A DNA stretch of 64,000 nucleotides from Qipengyuania polymorpha (GTDB taxonomy: Bacteria; Pseudomonadota; Alphaproteobacteria; Sphingomonadales; Sphingomonadaceae). The notes beneath the pieces are model-generated. The model ran no database searches. It saw only the letters and a program-made list of their open reading frames with translations, and was not told where the DNA came from. The DNA lies in assembly GCF_019711435.1 (NCBI RefSeq), contig NZ_JAIGNK010000002.1:434001-498000 (forward strand), read 5' to 3'. Below are positions 45,841 to 56,038 of this stretch, piece after piece (the stretch's first letter is position 1; the number at the start of each line of letters is the position of its first letter). The position numbers were made by a program, and so were the translations under genes.

Positions 45841-47121
45841 ATGCATGATATCGCTACTATCCGAGCCAATCCCGAAGCCTTCGACGCTGCGCTGAAACGC
45901 CGCGGTGCGGAGCCTGTCGCCGACAAGATTGTCGCCCTCGACGCTAGGAAGCGCGAGGCGCAGACCCGCGTGCAGGAAGCGCAGAGCCGCCGCAACGAGG
46001 CTTCGAAAGCCATCGGGCAGGCGATGGGTCAGGGCGACAAGGACAAGGCCGAGGCGCTGAAGGCCGAAGTCGCCGAAATCAAGGCGAGCATGCCCGAATG
46101 GGAGGAGGCCGAACAGAAGGCGGGAGCCGAACTGACCGACCTCCTCGCCCGTCTGCCCAACATCCCCGCCGACGACGTTCCCGAGGGTGCGGACGAGGAG
46201 GACAATGTCGAAATGGCCGTGTGGGGCGAGAAGCGCGAGTTCGCTTTCGAGCCCAAGGAACACGCCGATATCGGCCCGGCGCTGGGCATGGATTTCGAAA
46301 CCGGCGCGGCGCTCTCGGGTGCGCGCTTCACCTTCCTGCGCGGCGACATCGCCCGCCTCCACCGCGCGCTCGCCCAGTTCATGCTCGACAAGCAGACGCG
46401 CGAGAACGGCTATACCGAATGCAATCCGCCGGTGCTGGTCAACGACGATGCCATGTACGGCACCGACAAACTGCCCAAGTTTGCCGAGGACAGCTTCCAG
46501 ACGACCGATGGCCGCTGGCTGGTTCCGACTTCCGAAGTCCCCCTGACCGCTTCGGTTGCCGGCCAAATTATCGACGAACCCGTCGAACCCATCCGTCTCA
46601 CCGCGCACACTCTTTGCTTCCGCAGCGAGGCAGGCTCTGCCGGGCGCGACACGCGCGGGTTTATCCGCCAGCACCAGTTCGAGAAGGTCGAAATGGTCAG
46701 CATCTGCCGCCCCGAGGACAGCGAGGCCGAGCATGAGCGCATGACTGCTTGCGCCGAGGGCATCCTGCAGGCGCTCGGCCTGCCCTATCGCAAGGTGCTG
46801 CTGTGCACCGGCGACATGGGCTTCGGCGCGAAGAAGACCTACGACCTCGAGGTGTGGCTTCCCGGACAGGGCGCGTACCGCGAGATATCCTCCTGCTCGA
46901 ACACGGGCGACTTCCAGGCCCGCCGCATGAACGCGCGCTACAAGCCCGAAGGCGAGAAGAAGACGCGCTTCGTGCACACGCTTAACGGCTCGGGCCTTGC
47001 CGTCGGCCGAACGCTGGTGGCGGTGATGGAGAATTACCAGCAGGAGGACGGTAGCGTGACCGTGCCTGAAGTGCTCGCACCTTACATGGGCGGCGTCGAA
47101 AAGCTGGCGCCGCAATCATGA
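45841..47121 (+). CDS. serS: serine--tRNA ligase
   Basis: The protein has 426 residues, a class II synthetase. An N-terminal coiled-coil arm (about 30-100) that contacts the tRNA is followed by motif 2 ([21 protein letters not shown]) and motif 3 ([19 protein letters not shown]). The ATG at 45841 gives the standard MHDIATIR start. The surE gene begins at its stop (ATGA overlap). Confidence 0.98.
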   Translation: MHDIATIRANPEAFDAALKRRGAEPVADKIVALDARKREAQTRVQEAQSRRNEASKAIGQAMGQGDKDKAEALKAEVAEIKASMPEWEEAEQKAGAELTDLLARLPNIPADDVPEGADEEDNVEMAVWGEKREFAFEPKEHADIGPALGMDFETGAALSGARFTFLRGDIARLHRALAQFMLDKQTRENGYTECNPPVLVNDDAMYGTDKLPKFAEDSFQTTDGRWLVPTSEVPLTASVAGQIIDEPVEPIRLTAHTLCFRSEAGSAGRDTRGFIRQHQFEKVEMVSICRPEDSEAEHERMTACAEGILQALGLPYRKVLLCTGDMGFGAKKTYDLEVWLPGQGAYREISSCSNTGDFQARRMNARYKPEGEKKTRFVHTLNGSGLAVGRTLVAVMENYQQEDGSVTVPEVLAPYMGGVEKLAPQS

Positions 47122-47882
47122 AAATCCTCCTCACCAATGATGACGGCGTTCACGCCCCCGGCCTCGACGTGCTCGAGGCCATCGCGCGGCAATTCTCGGA
47201 CGACATCTGGATTTGCGCGCCCGACGAGGAGCAGTCGGGAATGGGCCATGCGCTCACCCTGACCAAGCCGGTGCGCCTCCGGAAGCATTCCGAACGCCGC
47301 TTCTCGGTCACCGGCACGCCGACGGATTCGGTCACCATGGGCCTGAGGCAGGTGATGGACGGCGCGCCCGACCTTATCCTGTCGGGCGTCAATCGCGGGG
47401 CGAACCTCGGCGACGACATCACCTATTCGGGCACCGTGTCCGCCGCCATCGAGGGCGCTTTGGCAGGTATCCGCTCGATCGCGCTGAGCCAGGTCATCGG
47501 CCGCGACGATGCGGGCCACGACATGTCCTTCGCCGCTGCTGAAGGCTGGGGCGCAAAGGTCCTCGCCCCGCTGCTCGAAGCGCCGCTGCCCGAGCGCACG
47601 CTGGTCAACATCAACTTCCCGCCCCGCGCTCCGCAAGACGTGAAAGGTATCCGCGCCGTCGCGCAGGGCTTCCACGATTATTCGCGCGGAACCGTGGTCG
47701 AAGGGCGCGACCCGCGCGGCTTCAAATATTTCTGGTTCGGCCTTCAGGCCATCGAGCACACGCCTGACCACGGCACGGACCTTGAAGCGATTGCAGACGG
47801 TTACGTCTCGGTCACGCCGCTGCAGCTCGACCTCACCCATCACGCCTCGCTTACAGCGCTGGGCGAAAGATACAGCGATTGA
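47118..47882 (+). CDS. surE: 5'/3'-nucleotidase SurE
   Basis: The protein has 254 residues, a metal-dependent nucleotide phosphatase. The metal-binding Asp8-Asp9 are in ILLTNDDG at 3-10, followed by the [12 protein letters not shown] and [10 protein letters not shown] motifs. It overlaps serS by four bases (ATGA). Confidence 0.97.
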   Translation: MKILLTNDDGVHAPGLDVLEAIARQFSDDIWICAPDEEQSGMGHALTLTKPVRLRKHSERRFSVTGTPTDSVTMGLRQVMDGAPDLILSGVNRGANLGDDITYSGTVSAAIEGALAGIRSIALSQVIGRDDAGHDMSFAAAEGWGAKVLAPLLEAPLPERTLVNINFPPRAPQDVKGIRAVAQGFHDYSRGTVVEGRDPRGFKYFWFGLQAIEHTPDHGTDLEAIADGYVSVTPLQLDLTHHASLTALGERYSD

Positions 47883-47925
47883 AGGTGCTTGACCGCACCC
47901 CCGCCCTCGCCCACTTGAGGGGTGA

Positions 47926-49053
47926 ATGAGCGAGAAAAAACAACTCGACACCGTCGCGCCGGGCACGGGAAGCGCCCGGGTTTATCGCGGGCCGCGCTTC
48001 CAGCCGCTGCGCCGCGCGACCAAGATTCCGGTCTGGGGCGACCTCGGTATCCGCCTTGGCGCGGCGCTGTTCCTGATTTTCATCGTCGTCATGATCCACT
48101 GGTGGGACCGTGAAGGGCTGGTGGACAATCTCGATGGCGAAGTCAGCTTTCTCGACGTCATCTATTTCACGATGATTTCCATCACCACGACGGGGTTTGG
48201 CGATATCGCGCCGATTTCCGATCGTGCCCGCCTGGTGGAGGCTGTCATCGTCACGCCGATCCGTTTCGCCGTGTTCTTCATCTTCGTGGGCACGGCCTAT
48301 AATTTCATCATCAAGCGAAGCTGGGAGAAATTCCGCATGGCCCGCATCCAGGAAAAGCTATCCAACCATATCGTGGTGCTCGGCTACGGGATTTCGGGTT
48401 CCGAAGCGGTGGCCGAACTCATCGAGCGCGGCACTGATCCAAGCTGCATCGTTGTCATCGACCCGAGCGAGGAACGCCTTCACGCCGCCGAGAGCCTCGG
48501 CTGCAATGTGATGGCCGCAGACGCCACGCGCGACGAGACGCTGAAAGCGGTGCGTATCTCGGAAGCGCAGAACGTGCTCATCTCTGCCGGCCGCGACGAC
48601 ACGACCATCCTCATCACGCTGACCGTGCGCGCTCTCGCCCCGCGCGTGCCCATCAGCGTGGTGGTGCGCGCTGACGACAACGAATCGCTTGCGCGTCAGG
48701 CTGGTGCCAACAATGTCATTAACCCCGTCCGTTTCACCGGATTGCTTCTGGCAGGAAGCGCCAAGGGCGAACACATCGCCGATTACCTTGCCGACCTTGC
48801 CAGCGTGTCGGGCCGCGTCCAGTTGGTAGAACGCGAGGTCGAAGACGAGGAATGCGGCTGCGCCATCAGCGAACTCGAAAGCGGCGGCAGGGGCCTGCGC
48901 ATCTATCGCAATGGGCGCGCGATCGGTTTCTGGGAAGACGAGTGCCAGAACCTCCAGAAGGGCGATATCATTGTCGAAATCGTCGCGACACCGAATGGAG
49001 AAACCAAGGGCGACGGACACCGCAAGGACGACCAGATTCGCGAGGATAGTTGA
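47926..49053 (+). CDS. potassium channel with RCK (TrkA) domains
   Basis: The protein has 375 residues. It has two membrane segments around a pore loop with selectivity filter TTTGFGD at 87-93, then a cytosolic TrkA-N (RCK) domain starting HIVVLGYGISGSE near residue 146 and a C-terminal TrkA-C-like region with a CGC pair. The GF filter signature allows K+ selectivity. It acts in the inner membrane as a regulated K+ channel. It is the third gene after serS and surE, 43 bases downstream. Confidence 0.9.
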   Translation: MSEKKQLDTVAPGTGSARVYRGPRFQPLRRATKIPVWGDLGIRLGAALFLIFIVVMIHWWDREGLVDNLDGEVSFLDVIYFTMISITTTGFGDIAPISDRARLVEAVIVTPIRFAVFFIFVGTAYNFIIKRSWEKFRMARIQEKLSNHIVVLGYGISGSEAVAELIERGTDPSCIVVIDPSEERLHAAESLGCNVMAADATRDETLKAVRISEAQNVLISAGRDDTTILITLTVRALAPRVPISVVVRADDNESLARQAGANNVINPVRFTGLLLAGSAKGEHIADYLADLASVSGRVQLVEREVEDEECGCAISELESGGRGLRIYRNGRAIGFWEDECQNLQKGDIIVEIVATPNGETKGDGHRKDDQIREDS

Positions 49054-49056
49054 GCC

Positions 49057-49425
49057 TCACCCCAACAGCCAGAACACCCCGCCCATCGCCACATAGGCGG
49101 CCAGCCAGTAGGCCCAGTCGAACAGCGCCGTGGCAACGGGTTCCTCGCGGCGGACAGCCGTTGTGAAGATCGCAGGACCGATGAAGGTCAGCGCCAAGCC
49201 GCCCGCCATCATGAAATAAAGCCACCACTTCACCTCCAGCGTCTCGCTACCCACACGCGCGATCATGTGGCCGAGCATGGCGGCGCTGGCGAACAGCAGC
49301 AGGCCTGCCACGATGTGCAATAGATACGGCGAGCGCGGTGTCGCTGCCCGTCCGTAGAAGGCCACACCCAGCAGCGCCGCGACAGCCCATGCGGCCACAA
49401 CGGCGATCCAGTTTACAGGTCCCAT
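49057..49425 (-). CDS. small membrane protein, DUF1761-like
   Basis: The protein has 122 residues with four membrane segments. The start [21 protein letters not shown] and the end [20 protein letters not shown] are like DUF1761 members. The frame stays open far upstream but that part is antisense to rimO and not coding. The ATG at 49425 follows a GGAGGC sequence. It is convergent with the K+ channel gene and divergent from rimO. Function unknown. Confidence 0.75.
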   Translation of the reverse strand: MGPVNWIAVVAAWAVAALLGVAFYGRAATPRSPYLLHIVAGLLLFASAAMLGHMIARVGSETLEVKWWLYFMMAGGLALTFIGPAIFTTAVRREEPVATALFDWAYWLAAYVAMGGVFWLLG

Positions 49426-49491
49426 GCGGTGCCTCCTAGCGCGAGGCGAGCTCTTCGTGTAGGGGCGCGCGCAAATCCCACGGACATTCAT

Positions 49492-50865
49492 ATGAACACC
49501 CCCACCACCCCGATCCCCGACCAGAAGAAGGTCGGCATGGTTTCCCTCGGCTGCCCCAAGGCGCTGGTCGACAGCGAACGCATCCTCACGCGCCTGCGCG
49601 CAGATGGCTATGCGATGAGCCCCGATTACGCCGGTGCCGACGTGGTGCTGGTGAACACCTGCGGCTTCCTCGACAGCGCGAAGGAAGAAAGCCTCCAGGC
49701 CATCGGCGAGGCAATTGCCGAGAACGGCCGCGTCATCGTGACCGGATGCATGGGCGAAGAAGCCGACGCCATCCGCGCCGCGCATCCCAGCGTCCTCGCA
49801 GTAACCGGCGCGCACCAGTACGAGGCGGTTGTGGAGGCGGTCCACGAGCACGCCCCGCCCTCGCAGGGTCCCTTTGTCGACCTCATCCCGCAGCCGGACG
49901 TCAAGCTGACCCCGCGCCACTACAGCTACCTCAAGATTTCCGAGGGCTGCAATCACTCTTGCGCCTTCTGCATCATTCCCGACCTGCGCGGGAAGCTGGC
50001 CAGCCGCCGAATCGATGCCGTGTTGCGCGAGGCGGAAAAGCTGGTCGAGGCGGGCACGAAGGAACTGCTGGTCATCAGCCAGGACACCAGCGCCTATGGC
50101 GTCGACACGCGCCACGAGAGGAAGCCGTGGAAGGGCCGCGAAGTGCGCGCCCACATGACCGACCTCGCACGCGAACTGGGCCAGCTCGACATCGGTGGCG
50201 GCATGCCGCCTTGGGTGCGCCTCCACTATGTCTATCCCTATCCGCATGTCGACGCGGTCATCCCGCTCATGGCCGAAGGGCTGCTGACCCCCTATCTCGA
50301 CATCCCCTTCCAGCACGCCAGCCCCAAGGTGCTGCGCGCGATGAAACGCCCGGCAAACGAAGCCAAGGTGCTCGAACGCCTCAAGGGCTGGCGCGAGATC
50401 TGTCCCGATATCGCCATCCGCTCCAGCTTTGTGGTCGGCTTCCCTGATGAGACCGAGGATGATTTCAAATATCTCCTCGACTGGCTGGAAGAAGCACAGC
50501 TCGACCGCGTCGGCGCGTTCCGCTTCGAGCCGGTCGAGGGCGCGCAAGCCAATGCCCTGCCCGACCCCGTGCCCGAAGAGGTGAAGGAAGAACGCTACGC
50601 CCGCGTCATGGAAGTGACCGAACGCATCAGCGCCGCCAAGCTTGCTGCCAAGGTCGGCCGCACGATCCCCGTCATCATCGACGAGGTCGGCGAGCCGGAC
50701 GAGGACGGAGATATCGGCGCGACGGGTCGCAGCCATGCCGATGCGCCCGAAATCGATGGAGCGGTCTATTTGCGCGAAGTTCCCGCCAATCTGGCCGCGG
50801 GCGACATCGTATCGGTAAAAATCGAGGATGCCGACGCGCATGACCTCTACGGGGTCATCTCCTAG
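49492..50865 (+). CDS. rimO: ribosomal protein S12 methylthiotransferase RimO
   Basis: The protein has 457 residues, a radical-SAM enzyme that thiomethylates an Asp of S12. The auxiliary-cluster cysteines are Cys21, Cys57 and Cys86; the radical-SAM motif is Cys153-x3-Cys157-x2-Cys160 (CNHSCAFC); a C-terminal TRAM domain is present. The ATG at 49492 gives the standard domain spacing. Confidence 0.97.
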   Translation: MNTPTTPIPDQKKVGMVSLGCPKALVDSERILTRLRADGYAMSPDYAGADVVLVNTCGFLDSAKEESLQAIGEAIAENGRVIVTGCMGEEADAIRAAHPSVLAVTGAHQYEAVVEAVHEHAPPSQGPFVDLIPQPDVKLTPRHYSYLKISEGCNHSCAFCIIPDLRGKLASRRIDAVLREAEKLVEAGTKELLVISQDTSAYGVDTRHERKPWKGREVRAHMTDLARELGQLDIGGGMPPWVRLHYVYPYPHVDAVIPLMAEGLLTPYLDIPFQHASPKVLRAMKRPANEAKVLERLKGWREICPDIAIRSSFVVGFPDETEDDFKYLLDWLEEAQLDRVGAFRFEPVEGAQANALPDPVPEEVKEERYARVMEVTERISAAKLAAKVGRTIPVIIDEVGEPDEDGDIGATGRSHADAPEIDGAVYLREVPANLAAGDIVSVKIEDADAHDLYGVIS

Positions 50866-51112
50866 GCAATATCGGTTGCCCCAAATGCATTTACCATTTC
50901 GGGAAACGATTGGGCCCTCGCTCTAAAAAGCTGAAATCAGGGCGGAAAATTCGCGCGTCGTCGCATCTTTACAATTCGGCGTGCGATTTTCCTTCATCAC
51001 AATCCCTACCTCGCTTTTAACCACGCGAAAGCGCGGAAACGCGTGACTCCCTGTAAAAATGTGAGCGCGCGTCAAAACATTCTTAAGTTTAATCTGAGCA
51101 TACGGGCAACGA

Positions 51113-53455
51113 ATGTTCGACGCTCGTGCAACCGACCGTGCCCCAGCGCCTTTTGGCTGGCTCTCCGTGAGCCTCCGCAAGGATGCCGTGACCCGGCTCA
51201 AGAACCTGCTTTACGCGGGCCTTGTCGCGCTGGCGTTGATGTTGTTCGCCTTCCTCCAGCCAGCCGACCAGATAATCTGGACCTTCCAGTCTAAGATCAT
51301 CGATCGCGCCCCGACCGGCGATATCGTGTTCGTGGGAGCGGAACGCGACATGGCAGATCCGCGCCTGCCCGAGCGTAGGCTTGAACTGGCGACTGCTCTC
51401 GAGGAACTGAATCGGCAAGGCGTGGGACAAGTCTACATCGACATCCCGTTCCCGAAGACTTCCACTCCAGAGGCTGATGCGCGATTGGCTGCGGCTATCG
51501 CCTCGCTCGGACCACGTGCTGTACTGGTCGACCAGATTGAGCGGTCGTTGTCAGGCGAAGACCAGCTAAACTCGACTGCTGCCAGCATCGGACTTGATAC
51601 GCGGCGGGTCGTATCGCGCCGCACCAGCAACTGGATGGGCTTTGCCTGGGAACGCGAATACGCTCACAATGTCCAAGGACGGCGCATTCCCTCGCTCGCC
51701 GCCTCGCTGGCCGGGGTCGAGGACGTCCCACCCGGCAGGTTCCAGGTCGATTACGCCATCCCGTCGGAAGATATTCCAGCCATCGGCTTGAGCGAGATGA
51801 CATCGGGCAATAACGTCCACAGCCTTGCCGGTCGCACGGTCGTCATCGGGGAAGATGCCGGCCTGTCGGAAATGCAGCAGCGCGTCCCGGGCAACTATTC
51901 GGTGCCCTTCAGCTTCGTCGCCATCTACGCTGCGGAAACCCTGAAGGCAGGGCGCGACCGGCACATGTCGGCTCTCCCTGCGCTTTCGATCTTCCTGCTC
52001 CTTTTTGCAGCATGCCTCATTCTGGCCCGCGACCAGCGCCGTCGCTATGTTGCATACGCGGCCATCGCCGCATTCCTTCCGGCATCGCTCTATCTGGCCA
52101 GCCTGGTCGGCGTACGACTGGACATCTCCTATTGCGTGGCCGTGATCCTTGCCTACGCCATCATGCGTTCGCGTGCGCGATGGAAAAACCGCATGGCGCT
52201 GGTCGACAATGAAACCAACCTGCCCAAGCTGCAGGCACTGGAAGAGGCCATTTCGCCCGACCTGCACCTGCGCGGCCATATCGTGGTTGCGCGCATTCAC
52301 GGTTACGAGCATGTCCTCAAGACCCTGCGACGCACCGACCGCGCCCATTACATCCTCAAACTGGTCGATCGCCTGCGCGCCGCTGATGGTGACCTCAAAA
52401 TCTATTCCGAGGGCCACCACCTCGCCTGGCACTCCAAGCAGGAAGACAGCGCCCTGCTGGCCGAACATCTCGAGGGCACCCGTGCCATGTTCGCCGCGCC
52501 GGTCAACGTGGCCGGTTCGTCCGTCGACGTCGGCATCAGTTTTGGCGTGGCGAAACTTGATGGCGACCCGGCCGTCCGCCTTGCCGCCGCAGTCGCTGCT
52601 GCAGAGGAAAGTTCCGAAGCGCTGCAACCCATCAAGCTCGCCGAAAGCAGCTCGCGCTTCGACGAGCTCTGGGACATCTCGCTCCGCGCCCGCATTGACG
52701 AGGCCATGGAGGCAGGCGAGATTTTCTGCGTCTACCAGCCGAAGATCGACACGCGTAACGGCAATATGACCGGGGTCGAGGCGCTCGTGCGCTGGCAGGA
52801 CCCGGCACGCGGCTTCATCCCGCCGATGCACTTCATCGCCCAGTGCGAGAAGGCCGGGCGCATGGACGCGCTGACTCAATATGTCCTCGAGCATTCCTGC
52901 TCTGCAGGTCGCCTGATGCATTTCCGCGGACGCTCGATCACCATGTCGGTCAACATCTCGGCGACGCTCCTGTCCGACATGCGCATCGTCGGCATGGTTC
53001 GCAACGTGCTGCAGGCCACCGGTTTCGACCCTCGCTTCCTTGTCCTGGAAGTGACCGAAACCTCGCGTATCGGTAACCTCGAGACTGCGGAGATGGTTCT
53101 CAACGAACTCAAAGCTCTCGGAGCACGGATTTCGATGGACGACTTCGGCGTCGGCGAAACCAACTTCGAGACATTTTTCGAGCTCCCGTTCGATGAAGTT
53201 AAGATCGACCGGCTGTTTGTCGCCAACATTACCAAGAGCGCAAAAGCCAAGGCAATCGTCGCAAGTATTGTCGGCATGGGACGCGATGCGCGAATCGGGG
53301 TGGTCGCGGAAGGCGCGGAGGACCATGAAACCCTGAAATTGTTAACAGAAATGGGCTGCACGCACGTCCAGGGCTACGTTTTGGCCCGCCCGATGAGTCT
53401 AGATAACCTTATGGAATTCAATAACTTGAAGGATAACGGTGCTCGCGAAGCATAG
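51113..53455 (+). CDS. CHASE2-GGDEF(degenerate)-EAL cyclic-di-GMP phosphodiesterase
   Basis: The protein has 780 residues. A first membrane segment (about 31-48) is followed by a periplasmic CHASE2 domain, a cluster of three membrane segments (about 285-350), a GGDEF-like domain without the GGDEF motif (about 360-520), and an EAL domain with the signature EAL at 555-557 (GVEALVRWQDP) and downstream DDFG and KID motifs. It is therefore predicted to break down c-di-GMP under control of an external signal; the degenerate GGDEF may regulate. The start at 51113 lacks a good ribosome-binding site; a GTG at 51167 is another option. Confidence 0.9.
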   Translation: MFDARATDRAPAPFGWLSVSLRKDAVTRLKNLLYAGLVALALMLFAFLQPADQIIWTFQSKIIDRAPTGDIVFVGAERDMADPRLPERRLELATALEELNRQGVGQVYIDIPFPKTSTPEADARLAAAIASLGPRAVLVDQIERSLSGEDQLNSTAASIGLDTRRVVSRRTSNWMGFAWEREYAHNVQGRRIPSLAASLAGVEDVPPGRFQVDYAIPSEDIPAIGLSEMTSGNNVHSLAGRTVVIGEDAGLSEMQQRVPGNYSVPFSFVAIYAAETLKAGRDRHMSALPALSIFLLLFAACLILARDQRRRYVAYAAIAAFLPASLYLASLVGVRLDISYCVAVILAYAIMRSRARWKNRMALVDNETNLPKLQALEEAISPDLHLRGHIVVARIHGYEHVLKTLRRTDRAHYILKLVDRLRAADGDLKIYSEGHHLAWHSKQEDSALLAEHLEGTRAMFAAPVNVAGSSVDVGISFGVAKLDGDPAVRLAAAVAAAEESSEALQPIKLAESSSRFDELWDISLRARIDEAMEAGEIFCVYQPKIDTRNGNMTGVEALVRWQDPARGFIPPMHFIAQCEKAGRMDALTQYVLEHSCSAGRLMHFRGRSITMSVNISATLLSDMRIVGMVRNVLQATGFDPRFLVLEVTETSRIGNLETAEMVLNELKALGARISMDDFGVGETNFETFFELPFDEVKIDRLFVANITKSAKAKAIVASIVGMGRDARIGVVAEGAEDHETLKLLTEMGCTHVQGYVLARPMSLDNLMEFNNLKDNGAREA

Positions 53456-53520
53456 TTAACGCTTTACAAACAGATATAGTTAACAGAAGGTTACCGCCTG
53501 TACGTCAACAGGAGGCTACT

Positions 53521-53574
53521 ATGCTGTTTGATTTTTGGGGCTGGATGTTCGGTAAAGAACGCAAGGACGACTAA
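53521..53574 (+). CDS. 17-residue micro-ORF (predicted amphipathic peptide)
   Basis: An 18-codon ORF starts at 53521 after a strong CAGGAGG ribosome-binding site with 6-base spacing. The peptide has a hydrophobic, aromatic half (two Trp, three Phe and two Met among its first ten residues) and a charged, Lys/Arg/Asp end (GKERKDD). It is followed 23 bases later by a strong terminator, and two copies of ATAGTTAAC lie upstream. It could be a small membrane peptide or a leader-type regulatory RNA. No homologue is known to me. Confidence 0.5.
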   Translation: MLFDFWGWMFGKERKDD

Positions 53575-53597
53575 GCACAGTCCACTACGAATTTGAG

Positions 53598-53624
53598 AAG
53601 GGTCCCTCACGGGGCCCTTTTTCT
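53598..53624 (+). terminator. rho-independent terminator after the micro-ORF
   Basis: A 9-base stem AAGGGTCCC/GGGGCCCTT (53598-53606 with 53611-53619, one T-G pair) with loop TCAC is followed by TTTCTTT. Confidence 0.9.
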
Positions 53625-53697
53625 TTGCGTGAAGGGCTTTCGGGCTGCCCTGGGAATTAAGCCGAAACACAAGTGCCCGCTGCTGCGTTGGGCCACT

Positions 53698-54495
53698 ATG
53701 CCCATTTCCATCGATACGAAGTTCTCGTTCAAACTCCCCCGCATGACCGACATCCTGCTGCAATTCGAAGCAGCGGCGATTCCGGAACAGGAATTGCTTT
53801 CCACCGACACCGACCTCACCGATGCCGAACACTGCGCCTGGGTTCCCGCGCAGGACGACATAGGTGAACGCATCTGGATAAGGGCCGAGGGACAATTCGA
53901 CGTCTCCTATCGCGCCGAGGTCGACCTCAAACGCCAGCTGGCCGACCTTTCCAGCCTCCGCCGCCTTGCCCCCCACGACATGCCGGGCGAAGCGGTGCAG
54001 TATCTCTTCGACAGTCGCTATTGCGCAGCCGACCGCTTCCAGACCTTTGTCGACGAGGAATTCCCGGGCACCGACGGCGGGGAGCGCATCGCCGCCATCC
54101 GCGACTGGATTGCCGACAAGTTCACCTATTCGCCCGGTGCGTCCGGCCCCCAGACCACCGCGCTCGATACGTTTATCGAGCGCCGCGGGATCTGCCGCGA
54201 CTATGCGCATGTCATGGTCGCCCTCGCCCGCGCGAGCACTATCCCCGCACGCTACGTCGCCTGCTATGCTCCGGGCGTGGAGCCCCCCGATTTCCATGCC
54301 GTGGCAGAGATTTTCCTCAACGATCCCGAGACCGAAGGTGGGGGAACATGGCAGCTGGTCGATGCTACCGGAATGGCCGATCCAGCGCAGACGGTGAAGA
54401 TAGGCGTGGGCCGCGATGCCGCGGATGTGAGCTTCCTCACCAGCTTCGGAACGAACGAATTCGGCGACAAGCACGTGTCGGTCACCGCGACATGA
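53698..54495 (+). CDS. transglutaminase-like cysteine protease
   Basis: The protein has 265 residues. An N-terminal beta-rich domain (about 1-110) is followed by a transglutaminase core with Cys166 (RRGICRDYAHVM), His200 (PPDFHAVAEIF) and Asp222 (LVDATGMADP), a complete triad. No signal peptide is seen. The family includes proteases and peptide ligases; substrate unknown. The ATG at 53698 lacks a strong ribosome-binding site. Confidence 0.88.
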   Translation: MPISIDTKFSFKLPRMTDILLQFEAAAIPEQELLSTDTDLTDAEHCAWVPAQDDIGERIWIRAEGQFDVSYRAEVDLKRQLADLSSLRRLAPHDMPGEAVQYLFDSRYCAADRFQTFVDEEFPGTDGGERIAAIRDWIADKFTYSPGASGPQTTALDTFIERRGICRDYAHVMVALARASTIPARYVACYAPGVEPPDFHAVAEIFLNDPETEGGGTWQLVDATGMADPAQTVKIGVGRDAADVSFLTSFGTNEFGDKHVSVTAT

Positions 54496-54578
54496 GCGCC
54501 GCCATGAATAGCAATGCGGCCCACTGGCGCTGCGGGGGCCTCGCTGATAACGCCGCGCCAAAGGGAGAAGAGATACCG

Positions 54579-54602
54579 ATGGACGGTACATGCTCGAGTT
54601 AA
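54579..54602 (+). other. possible 7-codon upstream ORF overlapping the zwf start
   Basis: ATG at 54579, 10 bases after an AAGGGAGAAG Shine-Dalgarno, opens a 7-residue frame (MDGTCSS) that ends at 54602, past the zwf ATG at 54590 and out of frame with it. The ribosome-binding site fits this ATG better than zwf, so zwf may depend on reinitiation or coupling. It could also be chance. Confidence 0.35.
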
Positions 54603-56038
54603 AGTTCGAAGCCGACCGCCTGCTCCTGTTCGGGGCCACCGGCGACTTGTCACAGCGTATGCTGCTGCCTTCGCTATGCGCGCTGCACGCCGACGGCTTG
54701 CTCGACCCGGAGTTGCGCATCGTCGCCACGGCACGATCGGAGATGACGACCAAGGAATTCCGTCAGTTCGCGCGCGAAGCCCTCGAAAAGCATCTTCCCG
54801 ATAGCCGACGCGGCCCGACTGCCGACTTCCTCAACAAGCTGAGCTACGTGCCCGTCGATGCGACGACGCCCGCGGGATATGACGCGCTTGCGAAGGAAGT
54901 TGGCGAATACAAGGGGCTCGCCATCTTCCTCTCCACCGCGCCGAGCCTGTTCGAGCCGACCATCGCCGGGCTGAAGCGCGCCGGCCTCACCAATGGCAAC
55001 GCGCGCATCGCGCTCGAAAAGCCGCTCGGCACCGACCTCGGCTCGAGCTGCGAAATCAACGATGCGGTCGCGAGGGCCTTCAGTGAAGACCGCATTTTCC
55101 GCATCGATCACTATCTCGGCAAGGAAACGGTGCAGAACCTGCTCGCGCTTCGCTTTGCCAATATCCTGCTCGAGCCGGTGTGGAATTCCAACTACGTCGA
55201 CCACGTCCAGATTACCGTTGCGGAAACGGTCGGGCTGGAAAGCCGAGTCGCCTACTACGACGATAGCGGCGCGCTGCGCGACATGGTGCAGAACCACATG
55301 CTCCAGCTGCTCGCGCTGGTCGCGATGGAGCCGCCGACCAGCTTCGACGCCACTGCCGTGCGCGACGAAAAGGTCAAGGTGCTGCGCGCGCTGCGTCCGC
55401 TCCAGGCGAACGAGGTCGTCACGGGCCAGTACCGTGCCGGCGCTGTCGATGGCACGAGTGTTCCGGGCTATGACGAGGAACTGGGCAAGGACAGCGACAC
55501 CGAGACCTATGTCGCTCTGAAAGCCCATGTCGACAATTGGCGCTGGCGCGGCGTGCCCTTCTACCTGCGCCACGGCAAGCGCATGCCCAAGCGCGTCACC
55601 GAAATCGTCATCCAGTTCAAATGCATCCCGCATTCGATTTTCGAAGGCCGCGGAGCGAAGACCGAACCCAACCGCCTCGTCATCGAAATCCAGCCGGAAG
55701 AGAACATCCAGCTCACAATGATGGCCAAGGTGCCGGGCCTCGGCAGCGACGGGTTGCGCCTGCGCCCCGTCCCGCTCGACATCGCCATGCCCGATGCCTT
55801 TTCCGATGTGGTCCGCCGCATCGCTTACGAACGCCTGCTGCTCGACCTCATCCATGGCGACCAGACACTCTTCGTTCGCCGCGACGAGGTCGAGGCCCAG
55901 TGGGACTATATCGACCATATCCGGGCGCTCTGGGCAGAGAACCAGACGCAGCCCAAGACCTATGCCGCGGGCACCTGGGGGCCTAGCTCGGCCGTGGCAC
56001 TGGCAGAACGCGACGGGGTGACCTGGCACGATGACTAA
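54590..56038 (+). CDS. zwf: glucose-6-phosphate 1-dehydrogenase
   Basis: The protein has 482 residues. It oxidises glucose-6-phosphate with NAD(P), feeding the Entner-Doudoroff pathway. The coenzyme motif GATGDLSQRM is at 15-24 and the substrate motif RIDHYLGKE near 170. It is the first gene of zwf-edd-glk-eda; edd begins 8 bases before its stop. The start codon has an unusual context (see the upstream ORF). Confidence 0.97.
   Translation: MLELKFEADRLLLFGATGDLSQRMLLPSLCALHADGLLDPELRIVATARSEMTTKEFRQFAREALEKHLPDSRRGPTADFLNKLSYVPVDATTPAGYDALAKEVGEYKGLAIFLSTAPSLFEPTIAGLKRAGLTNGNARIALEKPLGTDLGSSCEINDAVARAFSEDRIFRIDHYLGKETVQNLLALRFANILLEPVWNSNYVDHVQITVAETVGLESRVAYYDDSGALRDMVQNHMLQLLALVAMEPPTSFDATAVRDEKVKVLRALRPLQANEVVTGQYRAGAVDGTSVPGYDEELGKDSDTETYVALKAHVDNWRWRGVPFYLRHGKRMPKRVTEIVIQFKCIPHSIFEGRGAKTEPNRLVIEIQPEENIQLTMMAKVPGLGSDGLRLRPVPLDIAMPDAFSDVVRRIAYERLLLDLIHGDQTLFVRRDEVEAQWDYIDHIRALWAENQTQPKTYAAGTWGPSSAVALAERDGVTWHDD

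Noticed and set aside
49426-50841. Long open minus-strand frame continuing upstream of the DUF1761-like gene
   Set aside because: It is the antisense of rimO, which has clear radical-SAM motifs; high GC creates long shadow frames.
50866-50900. Hairpin GGCAA...TTGCC after rimO as a terminator
   Set aside because: The stem is short and no T tract follows.
51566-53326. 586-codon minus-strand open frame
   Set aside because: It is antisense to the CHASE2-EAL gene; no domain or ribosome-binding site.
53452-53500. CtrA-type sites suggested by TTAAC words before the micro-ORF
   Set aside because: The spacing only partly fits TTAA-N7-TTAA (one copy gives TTAA-N7-TTAC); too weak to call.
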